From Pseudoalteromonas denitrificans DSM 6059 (lineage in GTDB: Bacteria; Pseudomonadota; Gammaproteobacteria; Enterobacterales; Alteromonadaceae), in contig NZ_FOLO01000045.1 of the NCBI RefSeq assembly GCF_900112265.1, positions 1 through 47,316 on the forward strand: a stretch of DNA of 47,316 nt, written 5' to 3'. The notes beneath the pieces were generated by a model. That model was not told the DNA's origin, made no database searches, and saw only the letters and a program-made list of their open reading frames with translations. A program made the position numbers and the translations under genes. Below, piece by piece: positions 26,773-35,293 of the stretch (the first letter of the stretch is position 1; each line of letters starts with the position of its first letter).

Positions 26773-28314
26773 TTAAGCTCCTAAGTTAAGAGGCAAGTTT
26801 ATGTTAATGCTTAAGCCACCTAAAGCTGAGTCTTGAGTATTGATAGTACCTTGATGTGCAATCACTATTTGTGAACATAAAGCGAGCCCTAAACCTGAAC
26901 CGCCATAAATACGACTACGCGATTGCTCAACACGATAAAATCGTTCAAAAATTTTAGCTTGATTTTCTTTACTCACACCAGGAAATGAGTCATTTATTTG
27001 TATACTTAATTCATTTTTTTTGAGTGTGGTAATAATATTAATTTTGCCACCAGAATCTGTATAGCGGCATGAATTTTCAATTAAATTAGAGAATAGCTGT
27101 AATAATCTTGTTTTGTCCGCCACTATGGTGCAGCGGCTAGTATCGGTAATATTGTGTGTTACTTTTAATTTCTGTTGCAAAAACTTACTCTGATAATTGT
27201 TTAAAGTATGAAGTAATAATTGCATGGGATCTATATTACTTTTTTTGTAGGTTAGACCTCCTACATCTGAGCTTGATAATTGATATAAGTCATCCACAAT
27301 CCTGCCTAGTTTGTTTATTTCATCAATAAACAAATCGACCCTATCACTTGTCGCTTCGAAAATACCGTCTTGTATGGCAATCAATTGTGACTTTATAACC
27401 GTTAAAGGTGTTCTCAGCTCATGTGAGGTATCAGATATCCACTGATGACGATTAGTTTGGTTTTTTTCTAAAGTATTCGCTAAATCATTAAAGTTATCAG
27501 ATAGTAAACCTATTTCATCTTTGGACACTTTGTTGACTCTAGCCGCATAATCACCATTTCTGAGTTTACCTGTGCCATTTATGAGCAGTTTTATGGGAGC
27601 TATTAAATGCTTTGCTAATAAAATAGCCATAAAAACAGACAGAATAAGCACTGCACAGGCAATAATATAGTAGGTTTTATATTGCTGGCGCAAAAAGTCA
27701 CTTGCGGGGCTGTCTTTGATTGCATTAGAAGGGACGAGTCCAATCCAGCCTATGGTTTCTCCGTTAGAGATAATAGGTTCTATACGTGGGTGATCATTCA
27801 AGAATTCACGGCCAACAATTACACTTTCATTCATATCGTATAAGCTCATTCGCCTTCCCGTTTTTAAAAAATCGGCAGGGTCTTCTCGTTTTTTTGCTGG
27901 TGGTGCAGGCCTAGGTTTTGGCCTGGAACCTTGAGCTGGTTTGTGCCCCCTTATACGTTTATCTGCGTTTGGAGGTGGTCTTTGATTTCTGAAGTTTGAT
28001 TCAAAACCTTCCACACTTTGATTCTTTCTCGGTGGATGTTTGTTTTGCTCTTGTCTGGGAGGCGGGGGATCTTTTCTAGGATCCACAATATCTCGCCATA
28101 TTTGTACATCGTTAATGATAGGCTGCCAGCTATTATTTATCTGATAAGTTTTGGTTAATTGCGCAATAGAGTTTTTAACATGCTGATCTTCGGCTTCATT
28201 AATAAAGTCATTAAAGTCAGAGGATAAACTGACTCCAATAGAGACCAGTAATAATATGACTATTGCAAGATTTGTCACAAAAAATGCAAGAAAAAATTTG
28301 TGAAATAACTTCAA
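26773..28314 (-). CDS. Sensor histidine kinase with proline/basic-rich periplasmic region, BaeS-like
   Basis: The protein has 513 residues, starting at TTG with GGGGC upstream. TM1 lies at about 7-27 and TM2 at about 212-232. Between them is a sensor region whose middle (about 75-145) is extremely rich in Pro, Arg and Lys (DPRKDPPPPRQEQNK, RPKPRPAPPAKKRED). Then follow HAMP (LIAPIKLLINGTGKL), the HisKA box DTSHELRTPLTV, and HATPase (NSCRYTDSGG, GGSGLGLALCSQI). It should autophosphorylate on His and pass phosphate to the regulator gene 7 bp downstream. The Pro/basic segment is unusual for BaeS/CpxA-type kinases and may bind anionic envelope polymers or a partner protein. The signal is unknown; the EF-hand and YHYH neighbours suggest metals or envelope state. 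Confidence 0.9.
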   Translation of the reverse strand: MKLFHKFFLAFFVTNLAIVILLLVSIGVSLSSDFNDFINEAEDQHVKNSIAQLTKTYQINNSWQPIINDVQIWRDIVDPRKDPPPPRQEQNKHPPRKNQSVEGFESNFRNQRPPPNADKRIRGHKPAQGSRPKPRPAPPAKKREDPADFLKTGRRMSLYDMNESVIVGREFLNDHPRIEPIISNGETIGWIGLVPSNAIKDSPASDFLRQQYKTYYIIACAVLILSVFMAILLAKHLIAPIKLLINGTGKLRNGDYAARVNKVSKDEIGLLSDNFNDLANTLEKNQTNRHQWISDTSHELRTPLTVIKSQLIAIQDGIFEATSDRVDLFIDEINKLGRIVDDLYQLSSSDVGGLTYKKSNIDPMQLLLHTLNNYQSKFLQQKLKVTHNITDTSRCTIVADKTRLLQLFSNLIENSCRYTDSGGKINIITTLKKNELSIQINDSFPGVSKENQAKIFERFYRVEQSRSRIYGGSGLGLALCSQIVIAHQGTINTQDSALGGLSININLPLNLGA

Positions 28315-28438
28315 AAAATGCCCCTATATAACGCACGATCCAATAATGTGCTTTTTATTATCGTATTTTAACTATGTTATGAACTAGACAATATGGGGGA
28401 ACTGACCCCATAAAATTAAATTCTTTTTGGTATATAAT

Positions 28439-29896
28439 TTATCGACAAAAAGTTCCCGTTTCGATAATGCCGCCATGACTTACTGTCTTTTGCTCAAAAT
28501 CATAACAGTTTGTTTGATTACTTACTTGATAAGAAACGTAATACTCTTGGCCTTGATAAGTATATGTCATGGTCCTTGTTCCACTATCACTAATGACGTG
28601 TTTTAAATTTTCAACGCCATCCTGAGGTGGCGTCAAATCAGCCCTTACATTTGAGTTATTACCTGATAAAGGTGAAACTCTGGGTAATATATTTGTATCA
28701 ACTTCCCCTACCAAACATTGAAATATATAAGGCGCTTGCTCAGATGTATGATATCTATAGCCGAAGTCATTGTCATTTTGACCATTACATACATCAAGGT
28801 CACCCAGGTTTATTTGACTACCGTCAGGGTTCGTATGGCCATACAAAGGATATCCATCATAAGCCCAGCCTATTATGGCGTCAGCGCTTTTGTTTGTCAT
28901 AGCATCTAACATACAATCAGGAGATGCATGATAATGATAATCATCACCTCGTCCTGCATGACCACCACAGTTATCTAACTGGCCTAACTTTACCGTATCA
29001 CTATTTGCATCATAATTATAAATATCTAACTCTCCTTGAGATGAATAATCATAAATTGGCACGCCATTAATTGCGACACCTAATGCTGCATCTATTGTTG
29101 TTTTTGATGAAGCAATTACAGGTGATAATTTTATAGGAGCAGAATAATTAACTGCGGGAACAGGTATTTGTTCGTTTGTGCCAGTGATCCCATTCATTAA
29201 GTCATGTGACGGATAAGTATCGGAAGTAATATACGCAAATTCAGTATCACACGTCACATTTACATCATTAAATCCTGCTTGGCTGACCGATAACTGAACT
29301 TTTTCACAGGCAGTTGAGCTTGTACTGTTATTACGCTGGTAACTCACAGATAAAGTGACAGTATCTAAGGTAATATTTGAAATGGCACTCAATAGCTCAT
29401 TTCTGCCAACATTATTTACATTGGTCAAATCAGGTGAGTCTGATAAAGCATAAAGACTAAATGTATACAATTTATCTCCTGAACCCTGTGAACAAGGCGG
29501 GGCATATTCATTTAAGTCATTCACACTGTTACTCCCCATTTGACCTATCGTTTCGTTGTCATTGATAGCAGTTGTAGATGAAGGAATATCATACATGACC
29601 CAATACCAGTGACTGTCACCAGGTGCTACATCATGATGCATCATTACAGCAAAACTTTTAGTATCTGTGGGGGGATTTGACCAAGATAGGTTTGGTGAAA
29701 TACCTTCACCATCACAGGTATAAGTACTTGGAAGAGAGCCATTATTTACCATGATATTACTGCTCAATACTAAATTGTTCGTTTCAGCATCTGTTTCAGA
29801 GCCAATTATATCTTGTGTAGACGCATTGTCAGAACCACACGCAATTATTGATATTAATGTACTTACATAGAAAATAAATTTTTTGTGATCTTTCAT
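28439..29896 (-). CDS. PEBP-YHYH lipoprotein
   Basis: The protein has 485 residues; AGGAAAG lies upstream of the ATG. The lipoprotein signal MKDHKKFIFYVSTLISIIAC ends in the lipobox IIAC, followed by GSDN. Residues about 45-200 form a YbhB/PEBP-type domain (TYTCDGEGISPNLSW, HHDVAPGDSHWYWVMYDIP, NEYAPPCSQGSG, YTFSLYALS). Residues about 205-485 form the YHYH domain (SHDLMNGITGTNEQIPVP, NCGGHAGRGDDYHYH, GWAYDGYPLYG, CLVGEVDTNILPRVSPLSG, NCYDFEQKTVSHGG). It ends where the long paralogue at 22720 begins its propeller extension. The conserved HAGRGDDYHYH cluster could bind a metal. The function of YHYH proteins is not established. It is divergent from an EF-hand gene and next to the two-component operon. 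Confidence 0.85.
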   Translation of the reverse strand: MKDHKKFIFYVSTLISIIACGSDNASTQDIIGSETDAETNNLVLSSNIMVNNGSLPSTYTCDGEGISPNLSWSNPPTDTKSFAVMMHHDVAPGDSHWYWVMYDIPSSTTAINDNETIGQMGSNSVNDLNEYAPPCSQGSGDKLYTFSLYALSDSPDLTNVNNVGRNELLSAISNITLDTVTLSVSYQRNNSTSSTACEKVQLSVSQAGFNDVNVTCDTEFAYITSDTYPSHDLMNGITGTNEQIPVPAVNYSAPIKLSPVIASSKTTIDAALGVAINGVPIYDYSSQGELDIYNYDANSDTVKLGQLDNCGGHAGRGDDYHYHASPDCMLDAMTNKSADAIIGWAYDGYPLYGHTNPDGSQINLGDLDVCNGQNDNDFGYRYHTSEQAPYIFQCLVGEVDTNILPRVSPLSGNNSNVRADLTPPQDGVENLKHVISDSGTRTMTYTYQGQEYYVSYQVSNQTNCYDFEQKTVSHGGIIETGTFCR

Positions 29897-30218
29897 CGTA
29901 ATCTTTCCTATCTTAAAATTAAATTTTTATGATAGAAAGTATAAAACGGTAAAATGGTGTGAAAATGAAGATGTTAAATGTTTTTAATTTGTTGATATTT
30001 AATGTATTTAATTTGTTTTTTTAGCTTTTACCTTTAATTGTGTGCAAAATGTGTATTGCCTTTTTAATTAAACATGTTGTTTGATACAAAGCATATTTTA
30101 TTTCTCATTGTTTGCATATTTTTTACACATTTAGCAGCTAGACTTTGATTAAATCAAGGCAATGGCTGCAAATTTATAGTTAATTGGCTTAAACAGGTTG
30201 AGTATGAATAGGTGAATA
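29897..30218. promoter_or_regulatory. Divergent promoter region of YHYH and EF-hand genes
   Basis: 322 bp, AT-rich, no coding frame. It contains TGTGTGCAAAATGTG (30039-30053), matching the motif at 26014 in 14 of 15 bases, and TTTGCATATTTTTTACACA near 30112. Promoters for both flanking genes must lie here, but I cannot place -35/-10 boxes with confidence. Confidence 0.4.
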
Positions 30219-30551
30219 ATGATGAGAAATAAATTAATAAATCAAGTTTTTAAAACAGGTATGTCTTCAGCATTTATTTTATGTTCAGTGAATGTTTTTG
30301 CTGATGATAATATAGATAAAAAAGGCGACTGTGATGGTAGGCGAGGTCCGCCTCCATTTACTAAGTTAGATATTAATGGGGATGGTGCAATTACATTCGA
30401 TGAGTTCTCTAAGCATAAAATTCCTCGTGGCAATCATGAAACTGTTTTTTCTCATTTTGACACTGATAATGATGGCAAAATATCAGAGCATGAATTTAAT
30501 GACAGAAAATCACATCCACCCAGAAGACAAAAAAGAGCAGGAACAAATTAG
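30219..30551 (+). CDS. Secreted EF-hand calcium-binding protein
   Basis: The protein has 110 residues. A signal peptide ends near NVFA-DD. Two canonical EF-hand loops are seen: DINGDGAITFDE at 51-62 and DTDNDGKISEHE at 81-92, both with Asp/Asn at positions 1, 3 and 5, Gly at 6 and Glu at 12, so both should bind Ca2+. The region before loop 1 (CDGRRGPPPF) and the tail (HPPRRQKR) are Pro/Arg-rich, echoing the periplasmic segment of the sensor kinase nearby. It is probably a periplasmic calcium buffer or sensor associated with the YHYH/two-component block. That association is inferred from location only. Confidence 0.85.
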   Translation: MMRNKLINQVFKTGMSSAFILCSVNVFADDNIDKKGDCDGRRGPPPFTKLDINGDGAITFDEFSKHKIPRGNHETVFSHFDTDNDGKISEHEFNDRKSHPPRRQKRAGTN

Positions 30552-30655
30552 CCTTAATTTTTGCCAGATAGAAACTTTATTAATGCATTTAATAAGTTAT
30601 TAAATATAACCGTAACTATGTTACTTGGTATGCGTTTATACTCACTCCCGAGAGT

Positions 30656-31099
30656 ATGAGCCTTATTAAGGAAGTTGTGTTGAAAAACAATAAAGATGTA
30701 CGGGTTGGTGTCGGGGTGATTATTGTGAGAAATAATCAAATCTTATTAGGTGAGAGAATCGGCTCACATGGTGCAAATACCTGGGCAACTCCAGGTGGAC
30801 ATTTAGAAATGGGCGAATGCATAGAAGCGTGTGCAAAACGTGAGGTTTTAGAGGAAACAGGTTTAAGTTTAGATTCAGTTAAAAAACTTGGATTTACCAA
30901 TGACATATTTGAAGCGGAAGATAAGCATTATGTCACTCTTTTTGTCATTTCTTCAAGTCAAGAAGGAGAGGCACAGGTACGAGAACCAAATAAATGCAAA
31001 CAATGGCAGTGGTTTAATTTTAATGCGTTACCTCAACCATTATTTTTGCCTTTAATTAATCTATTGAAAGAAAATCCAGAGTTTAATGGCGTTTTTTAA
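30656..31099 (+). CDS. Nudix hydrolase
   Basis: The protein has up to 147 residues. The Nudix box is complete, GGHLEMGECIEACAKREVLEETGL, seen as GX5EX7REVXEEXG with all catalytic Glu present. The fold start VRVGVGVIIVRNNQILLGERI is typical of MutT-like NTP or nucleoside-diphosphate-derivative hydrolases. The start is uncertain: ATG 30656 has little ribosome-site support, whereas TTG 30680 has AAGGAAG 5 bp upstream and would give 139 residues starting MKNNKDVRVG. The substrate cannot be told from the sequence. It is a single-gene unit ending at a bidirectional hairpin, apparently unrelated to its neighbours. Confidence 0.88.
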   Translation: MSLIKEVVLKNNKDVRVGVGVIIVRNNQILLGERIGSHGANTWATPGGHLEMGECIEACAKREVLEETGLSLDSVKKLGFTNDIFEAEDKHYVTLFVISSSQEGEAQVREPNKCKQWQWFNFNALPQPLFLPLINLLKENPEFNGVF

Positions 31100-31123
31100 A
31101 AGTTAAGTGATTTACTGATAGGG

Positions 31124-31150
31124 AATAAGCTGTTTTTAATACAGCTTATT
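31124..31150. terminator. Bidirectional terminator hairpin
   Basis: AATAAGCTGT (31124-31133) and ACAGCTTATT (31141-31150) with a 7-base loop, between the convergent Nudix and precursor-peptide genes. Confidence 0.65.
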
Positions 31151-31179
31151 ATAGTAAGACAAATTAAATTATTTTTATA

Positions 31180-31392
31180 TCAACATAAATCAGTTTTATT
31201 GCAATATTGTGTTATTTGGCATGTATTAGTCCAGCAAGTATCTGTCCAACAATTATTTATTGAGCAGTTAATGGAGCATTGATCTGAAGGGTTTTCCATA
31301 GCGCCACCTATCTGAGGTGTTAGGTTTTCTGGCAAAGTTTTCATATCACGAGATAGGTTTTTAATTTTCTTTTTATTCAATTTAAGTTTCAT
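31180..31392 (-). CDS. Double-glycine leader RiPP-like precursor peptide 3, seven-Cys core
   Basis: A 70-residue peptide; AAAAGGAT precedes the ATG. The leader MKLKLNKKKIKNLSRD...LTPQIGG ends at G28-G29 or G29-A30. The core is longer than in the other copies and has seven regularly spaced Cys: C-SIN-C-SINN-C-WTDT-C-WTNT-C-QITQY-C-NKTDL-C. Each gap carries Ser or Thr, and CWTDTCWTNTC is an internal repeat. Such a ladder suits thioether (lanthipeptide- or sactipeptide-like) rings or disulfides. No modification enzyme is near. The upstream region carries ACCTTAATTAGGT (31449-31461), shared with precursors 1 and 4. Confidence 0.78.
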   Translation of the reverse strand: MKLKLNKKKIKNLSRDMKTLPENLTPQIGGAMENPSDQCSINCSINNCWTDTCWTNTCQITQYCNKTDLC

Positions 31393-31448
31393 TATTTTTA
31401 TCCTTTTTAAATGAAACTTAACATTGACATATTTAAATTATTTCCTCT

Positions 31449-31461
31449 ACCTTAATTAGGT
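31449..31461. promoter_or_regulatory. Shared near-palindrome upstream of precursor 3
   Basis: ACCTTAATTAGGT, 57 bp ahead of the start. Its complement, ACCTAATTAAGGT, differs from the site at 22102 by one base. Confidence 0.4.
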
Positions 31462-31570
31462 CCTAAGGTGCATTGTTTCTAATGTGAAATATCATTATAA
31501 AAAAGAAAGTGCCAATCCTAGGTTAGATCTTAAACACTTTTACTGCATTATGTTAAAAATGTGTACCTAG

Positions 31571-31591
31571 AACCAGCAAGAAATGCTGGTT
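31571..31591 (-). terminator. Hairpin after the DMT exporter gene
   Basis: AACCAGCA (31571-31578)/TGCTGGTT (31584-31591), loop AGAAA, immediately past the exporter stop. The minus-strand T-run is weak. Confidence 0.5.
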
Positions 31592-31595
31592 TAAT

Positions 31596-32459
31596 TTAAG
31601 AGGTCATTTTTTTTGTATTTTTAGCTTCTACTTTTGCTAACCAAAGTAAGGGAGCAATTATAAATACAGTGCCTATGGCCATGGCTAAATCAGGCACTTC
31701 ATCAAACCATACGAGTCCTACAGCCACGGCGCATAAAAGGCCACTATATTCTGCGCTGGCAATCTTGCTTGCTTCACCACTTCGGTAAGCTACGATGCAA
31801 ATTCCAGCGTAAATTAAAATAAAACTACTTGAACCCGCAGCTGTGAGCATAGGTGCAAAATCCCAAGGTTTACCTTCCCATAATGCCAATGACAATGCGA
31901 CAGGTATGCCTACCAAATTTGTTAGAAAAAGTGTTTGAAATACATTTTGCTTCTTTGGTAGCTTGCGAATAAGTAAATTATTGATAGCCATAGTTAATGC
32001 TACAATTAAAGCTGCTATTGCAGCCCAATCTATCTGAGTGGGTCTAATCACAATAAGTACCCCTATAAAACCTAAAATAGCAACGGCAACAGCTTTACTT
32101 GATAGTTTTTCTTTAAAAAACATCATCGCTAGAGGAAGCATTAATAAAGGGGCCGCATAAAAAATCGCATTTGCAGTTGCCAATGGCATAGAGCTAATAG
32201 CAATGACCATGAAAATAGCACCAATTAACCAAATATGGCCTCGTAAAATATGCCATTTAAGACCTAATGAAAACGATGTTTTATGTCCCAAAAAACATAA
32301 AGGTAATAAAATAAGCGCAGCTGTGATTTGGCGAAATAATACAAATTGATAAACTGCGCTGTCTGGTGAAAGCGTTTTGATTAAGGCATCGGAAAACACA
32401 GCAATTAAGTTACCTATCACAAGTAAAGTCATGGCGAGACCGACTGACATTTTTGGCAT
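31596..32459 (-). CDS. DMT-superfamily transporter (EamA)
   Basis: The protein has 287 residues; AAGGAGGATTTC before the ATG is a near-perfect ribosome site. About ten membrane helices form two EamA halves (first half from MTLLVIGNLIAVFSDALIKTL; second from WAAIAALIVALTMAINNLLIRKL). The family exports amino acids, drugs or metabolites from the inner membrane. It is divergent from a GcvA-type LysR gene, 107 bp apart, which probably controls it. The substrate is unknown. Confidence 0.88.
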   Translation of the reverse strand: MPKMSVGLAMTLLVIGNLIAVFSDALIKTLSPDSAVYQFVLFRQITAALILLPLCFLGHKTSFSLGLKWHILRGHIWLIGAIFMVIAISSMPLATANAIFYAAPLLMLPLAMMFFKEKLSSKAVAVAILGFIGVLIVIRPTQIDWAAIAALIVALTMAINNLLIRKLPKKQNVFQTLFLTNLVGIPVALSLALWEGKPWDFAPMLTAAGSSSFILIYAGICIVAYRSGEASKIASAEYSGLLCAVAVGLVWFDEVPDLAMAIGTVFIIAPLLWLAKVEAKNTKKMTS

Positions 32460-32566
32460 GAAATCCTCCTTTTAATTATGAGTAATAAGCGAATAAGAGA
32501 AGCTTATTGCAAAAGCATGGATTATGTATAATGATTAAAATACTTTTTGTATGAGCTTAACTAATA

Positions 32567-33460
32567 ATGAAATTACCTCCTTTACGTGCATTACAATGTT
32601 TCGAAGCTGTCGCTAGGCTTAATAGTTTTTCAAAGGCGGCCGATCAACTTAATGTCACACAAAGTGCTGTGAGTCACCAAGTGAAGCTATTGGAAGAGTA
32701 TCTGGGTGAGGCTATGTTTAGCCGATATGGCCGTTCATTCGCTTTAACTGAAGTAGGAGAGCGTTATTTTGAAGAAGTAAGTCATTCTTTGAGTGATTTA
32801 TCTAATGCTAGTCAGTTAATTAGAGAAGGGCAATCGGGGAAAATTCGTTTAGCTTTATATAGTTCTGTCGCTGTAAAATGGCTTATTCCCCGTTTAGAAG
32901 ACTTAAGACAACAATACCCAGAAATAGAGTTATCTCTGAATATGATGGCCGATGAGCCAAAATGTAGCGATCAGGTCGCTGATTGTTTCATTACAGTCGA
33001 GCCGCCTAAAACAAATTTTGTTGTTGAGTTTTTATATGCAGAGCGGCTTTATCCTGTGTGTGGTCATAAGTTATGGCAACAAATTAAGGACAAACTACTC
33101 CCTGAGGCATTATGGAAACAGCCTTTACTTTCGGTGCAAAACCTCTTTCCAGGTGACAAACCTGGTGAAGATTGGCGTCAATGGTCTGAGCAAGGTGGGT
33201 TTGAATTACCTGCAAATACAAAAATAAATCATTTTAGCCATATGTTATTGGCGGCAGAAGCTGCACGATATGATCAAGGCATTACTTTGATAAATCATTA
33301 TTTAATGTCAGATCAAGACAGGCAGCATAATTTTGTTCGCATCCCTATGCACGAGGTATTAACGGGGGATAATTTTTATTTTGTTTATAAAAAATCACGG
33401 GCTAAACAAACTGATATTGTAAAACTAGGGCGTTGGTTAAAACAACAATGCCTTGAGTAA
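32567..33460 (+). CDS. LysR-family regulator, GcvA-like
   Basis: The protein has 297 residues. The N-terminal helix-turn-helix MKLPPLRALQCFEAVARLNSFSKAADQLNVTQSAVSHQVKLLE is that of the GcvA branch, followed by an effector-binding domain (SGKIRLALYSSVAVKWLIPRL). Members act as tetramers and usually regulate a divergent gene, here the DMT exporter. The ligand is not evident. The ribosome site is weak. Confidence 0.9.
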   Translation: MKLPPLRALQCFEAVARLNSFSKAADQLNVTQSAVSHQVKLLEEYLGEAMFSRYGRSFALTEVGERYFEEVSHSLSDLSNASQLIREGQSGKIRLALYSSVAVKWLIPRLEDLRQQYPEIELSLNMMADEPKCSDQVADCFITVEPPKTNFVVEFLYAERLYPVCGHKLWQQIKDKLLPEALWKQPLLSVQNLFPGDKPGEDWRQWSEQGGFELPANTKINHFSHMLLAAEAARYDQGITLINHYLMSDQDRQHNFVRIPMHEVLTGDNFYFVYKKSRAKQTDIVKLGRWLKQQCLE

Positions 33461-33482
33461 GACTCATTTATTACAGACAATA

Positions 33483-34175
33483 TCAACGAAAGTCTGCTTG
33501 TTCCAAATATATTTGACGAGTGATCACAAAGCGCGTTTCCCGATTTTTATAGGTATCAATAATAAGGGGGGTTTCTAACGAAGTTTTAACCATTGAATGC
33601 ATATTTGGCATAAAATTAACGTTTTTATTCTTCACAAAATCAATACTTAGAATTTGATCAAAACTGGGTTGTTTTGCGATTTTGTGAACGAGTAAACCTG
33701 TGCTATTTGAAACAGGGAGTAAATAATAATCACCATTTTGATCATGTGTTAATGGTTGTGATAATAAAATATCTTCTATGTTTATCGTAATATCTTTTAG
33801 CTTAATGCTACCACCTCGCTCAAAATGATTTGCGTAAATGTTGGCTGCAAAATGTGTGAGTGTACCTTTCATTAATTGTGATAAATCAAATGGTTCAGGC
33901 TCTAAAGTTAGTAAATCATATTGCTTAGTGAGTGCTTTTAAATTTTCTGTATTTTCTGAGCTAAGTGAAATAGAAATAATAACTTGATGGGCGTGCATTG
34001 AATTGGCTAATGGCATATGTGAAGCATACACTTTGTCTTGAACCATAAATACTGTCATACCATGAGTACCCCATGCTGATTTTTCTTGATGCAATTTATG
34101 TGATTGTGATACATGTTGGTTTGCACTTAAAATTATGCTGTACGTTAATAAAAATAGTGCGATTAGTTTATACAT
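33483..34175 (-). CDS. Hypothetical secreted protein
   Basis: The protein has 230 residues. A signal peptide at about 1-18 (MYKLIALFLLTYSIILSANQ) is followed by a mature part with several His (HVSQSHKLHQEKSAWGTHG) near its start. The rest mixes beta and helical segments (VIISISLSSENTENL, DYYLLPVSNSTGLLVHKI). No domain was recognised. It is convergent with the LysR gene before it (gap 22 bp) and divergent from the LysR gene after it, which might regulate it. Confidence 0.65.
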   Translation of the reverse strand: MYKLIALFLLTYSIILSANQHVSQSHKLHQEKSAWGTHGMTVFMVQDKVYASHMPLANSMHAHQVIISISLSSENTENLKALTKQYDLLTLEPEPFDLSQLMKGTLTHFAANIYANHFERGGSIKLKDITINIEDILLSQPLTHDQNGDYYLLPVSNSTGLLVHKIAKQPSFDQILSIDFVKNKNVNFMPNMHSMVKTSLETPLIIDTYKNRETRFVITRQIYLEQADFR

Positions 34176-34299
34176 ATTCTTGATTTCTTTTTAGTGACAT
34201 TCTCTAAATTGTCTATTAGCATTAATTCTAAATCAAACCCAAAGTTGATATTTCTATTTCCATAATGGAATTAATCTATTTAATTAAAAGAGATAAGTT

Positions 34300-35172
34300 T
34301 TGAATATTAAAGACTTAGAAATATTTTTAGTACTGGCCTCTACAGAAAACATGCAGCAGGCATCTATAATTTGTAATAAAACTCCTAGTATGCTCTCTAA
34401 ATCACTTAAACGACTGGAAGTGTCTTTAGAAGTGAAACTGTTTGACCGTATTGGTAAAAGTATTAAGTTAAATGCTGCAGGTTTAAAGTTGCGCATTAAT
34501 GCAGCAAAAATAGTGGCACAAGCAAAACAAACCTTTGCGGAATGTTCAGGTATAGGAGGAGCACATGATTATACAATTGCAGCGCCTTCAATTTTATTGT
34601 TTCGTTGGGCCAGTGTATTATCTAAATCTTTACAAAACCATAATGCACACTCTAAAGTCATTTTTAATACGCACTTTGAAGGCCAAGCTTTGGAGCAGTT
34701 AATTCATGGTTTAGCAGATATAGCTGTTATCACATCAAACCTTGCGAACCAAATTCCTGAAGACATGCACAGTGTTGCCCTAGGTGTACTCAACATGCAA
34801 GTAGCAGCGGGTAAAAACCACCCTTTAGTTAATGGGGGAGCATCAGGTTTTGTTGAAGTATCTGCAGAACAATTATTAGTGCATCCATTTGTCAGTCCCA
34901 GTATTTCTCCATATTGTGGTCAAGCAAGAGGCATAGGCTGTGATGGCTGGCGTAATGATTTATTTCCACGACAATTAAAAATAGAGGTGAATGATTACAG
35001 CGTATTAGGGCAGTTAGTCAGAAGCGGACAAGCGCTCGCTTATTTACCTGATTATTGGGTAAGAGAGCTGGAACTGATACAACTTCAGATTAAAAATTTT
35101 GATTATGTATATCAAGAGAAACTGTTATTGGTGAGTTATCAATCTGACTTAATTGATTTATTTAAGCCTTAA
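34300..35172 (+). CDS. LysR-family regulator with TTG start
   Basis: The protein has 290 residues. The frame starts at TTG 34300 with AAGAGA a few bases upstream, and the encoded start MNIKDLEIFLVLASTENMQQAS is the usual LysR N-terminus. The helix-turn-helix is somewhat divergent (NKTPSMLSKSLKRLEVSL, then KLFDRIGKSIKLNAAG). The effector domain follows from about 85. The second half resembles the substrate-binding fold (FVSPSISPYCGQARG, LVRSGQALAYLPDYWV). The probable target is the divergent secreted-protein gene 124 bp away. The effector is unknown. Confidence 0.85.
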   Translation: MNIKDLEIFLVLASTENMQQASIICNKTPSMLSKSLKRLEVSLEVKLFDRIGKSIKLNAAGLKLRINAAKIVAQAKQTFAECSGIGGAHDYTIAAPSILLFRWASVLSKSLQNHNAHSKVIFNTHFEGQALEQLIHGLADIAVITSNLANQIPEDMHSVALGVLNMQVAAGKNHPLVNGGASGFVEVSAEQLLVHPFVSPSISPYCGQARGIGCDGWRNDLFPRQLKIEVNDYSVLGQLVRSGQALAYLPDYWVRELELIQLQIKNFDYVYQEKLLLVSYQSDLIDLFKP

Positions 35173-35204
35173 AGCAATGTTTTAGGGTTGCTTAATCTTA
35201 TGAA

Positions 35205-35237
35205 AAAATGAGGACTGTTAGAGGGGGGCCTCATTTT
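35205..35237. terminator. Hairpin between convergent genes
   Basis: AAAATGAGG (35205-35213) and CCTCATTTT (35229-35237) with a 15-base loop, between the LysR gene and methionine gamma-lyase. Confidence 0.6.
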
Positions 35238-35293
35238 AGACGATTACACCGACAATGAAATAAAACAGTGTAATCTATTTAATCGCGTTAAAA

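Noticed and set aside
34300..34302. TTG start of the LysR gene as a sign of a truncated gene
   Set aside because: The TTG encodes the first residue of a complete, standard LysR N-terminus with a purine-rich site upstream, so it is a normal alternative start.
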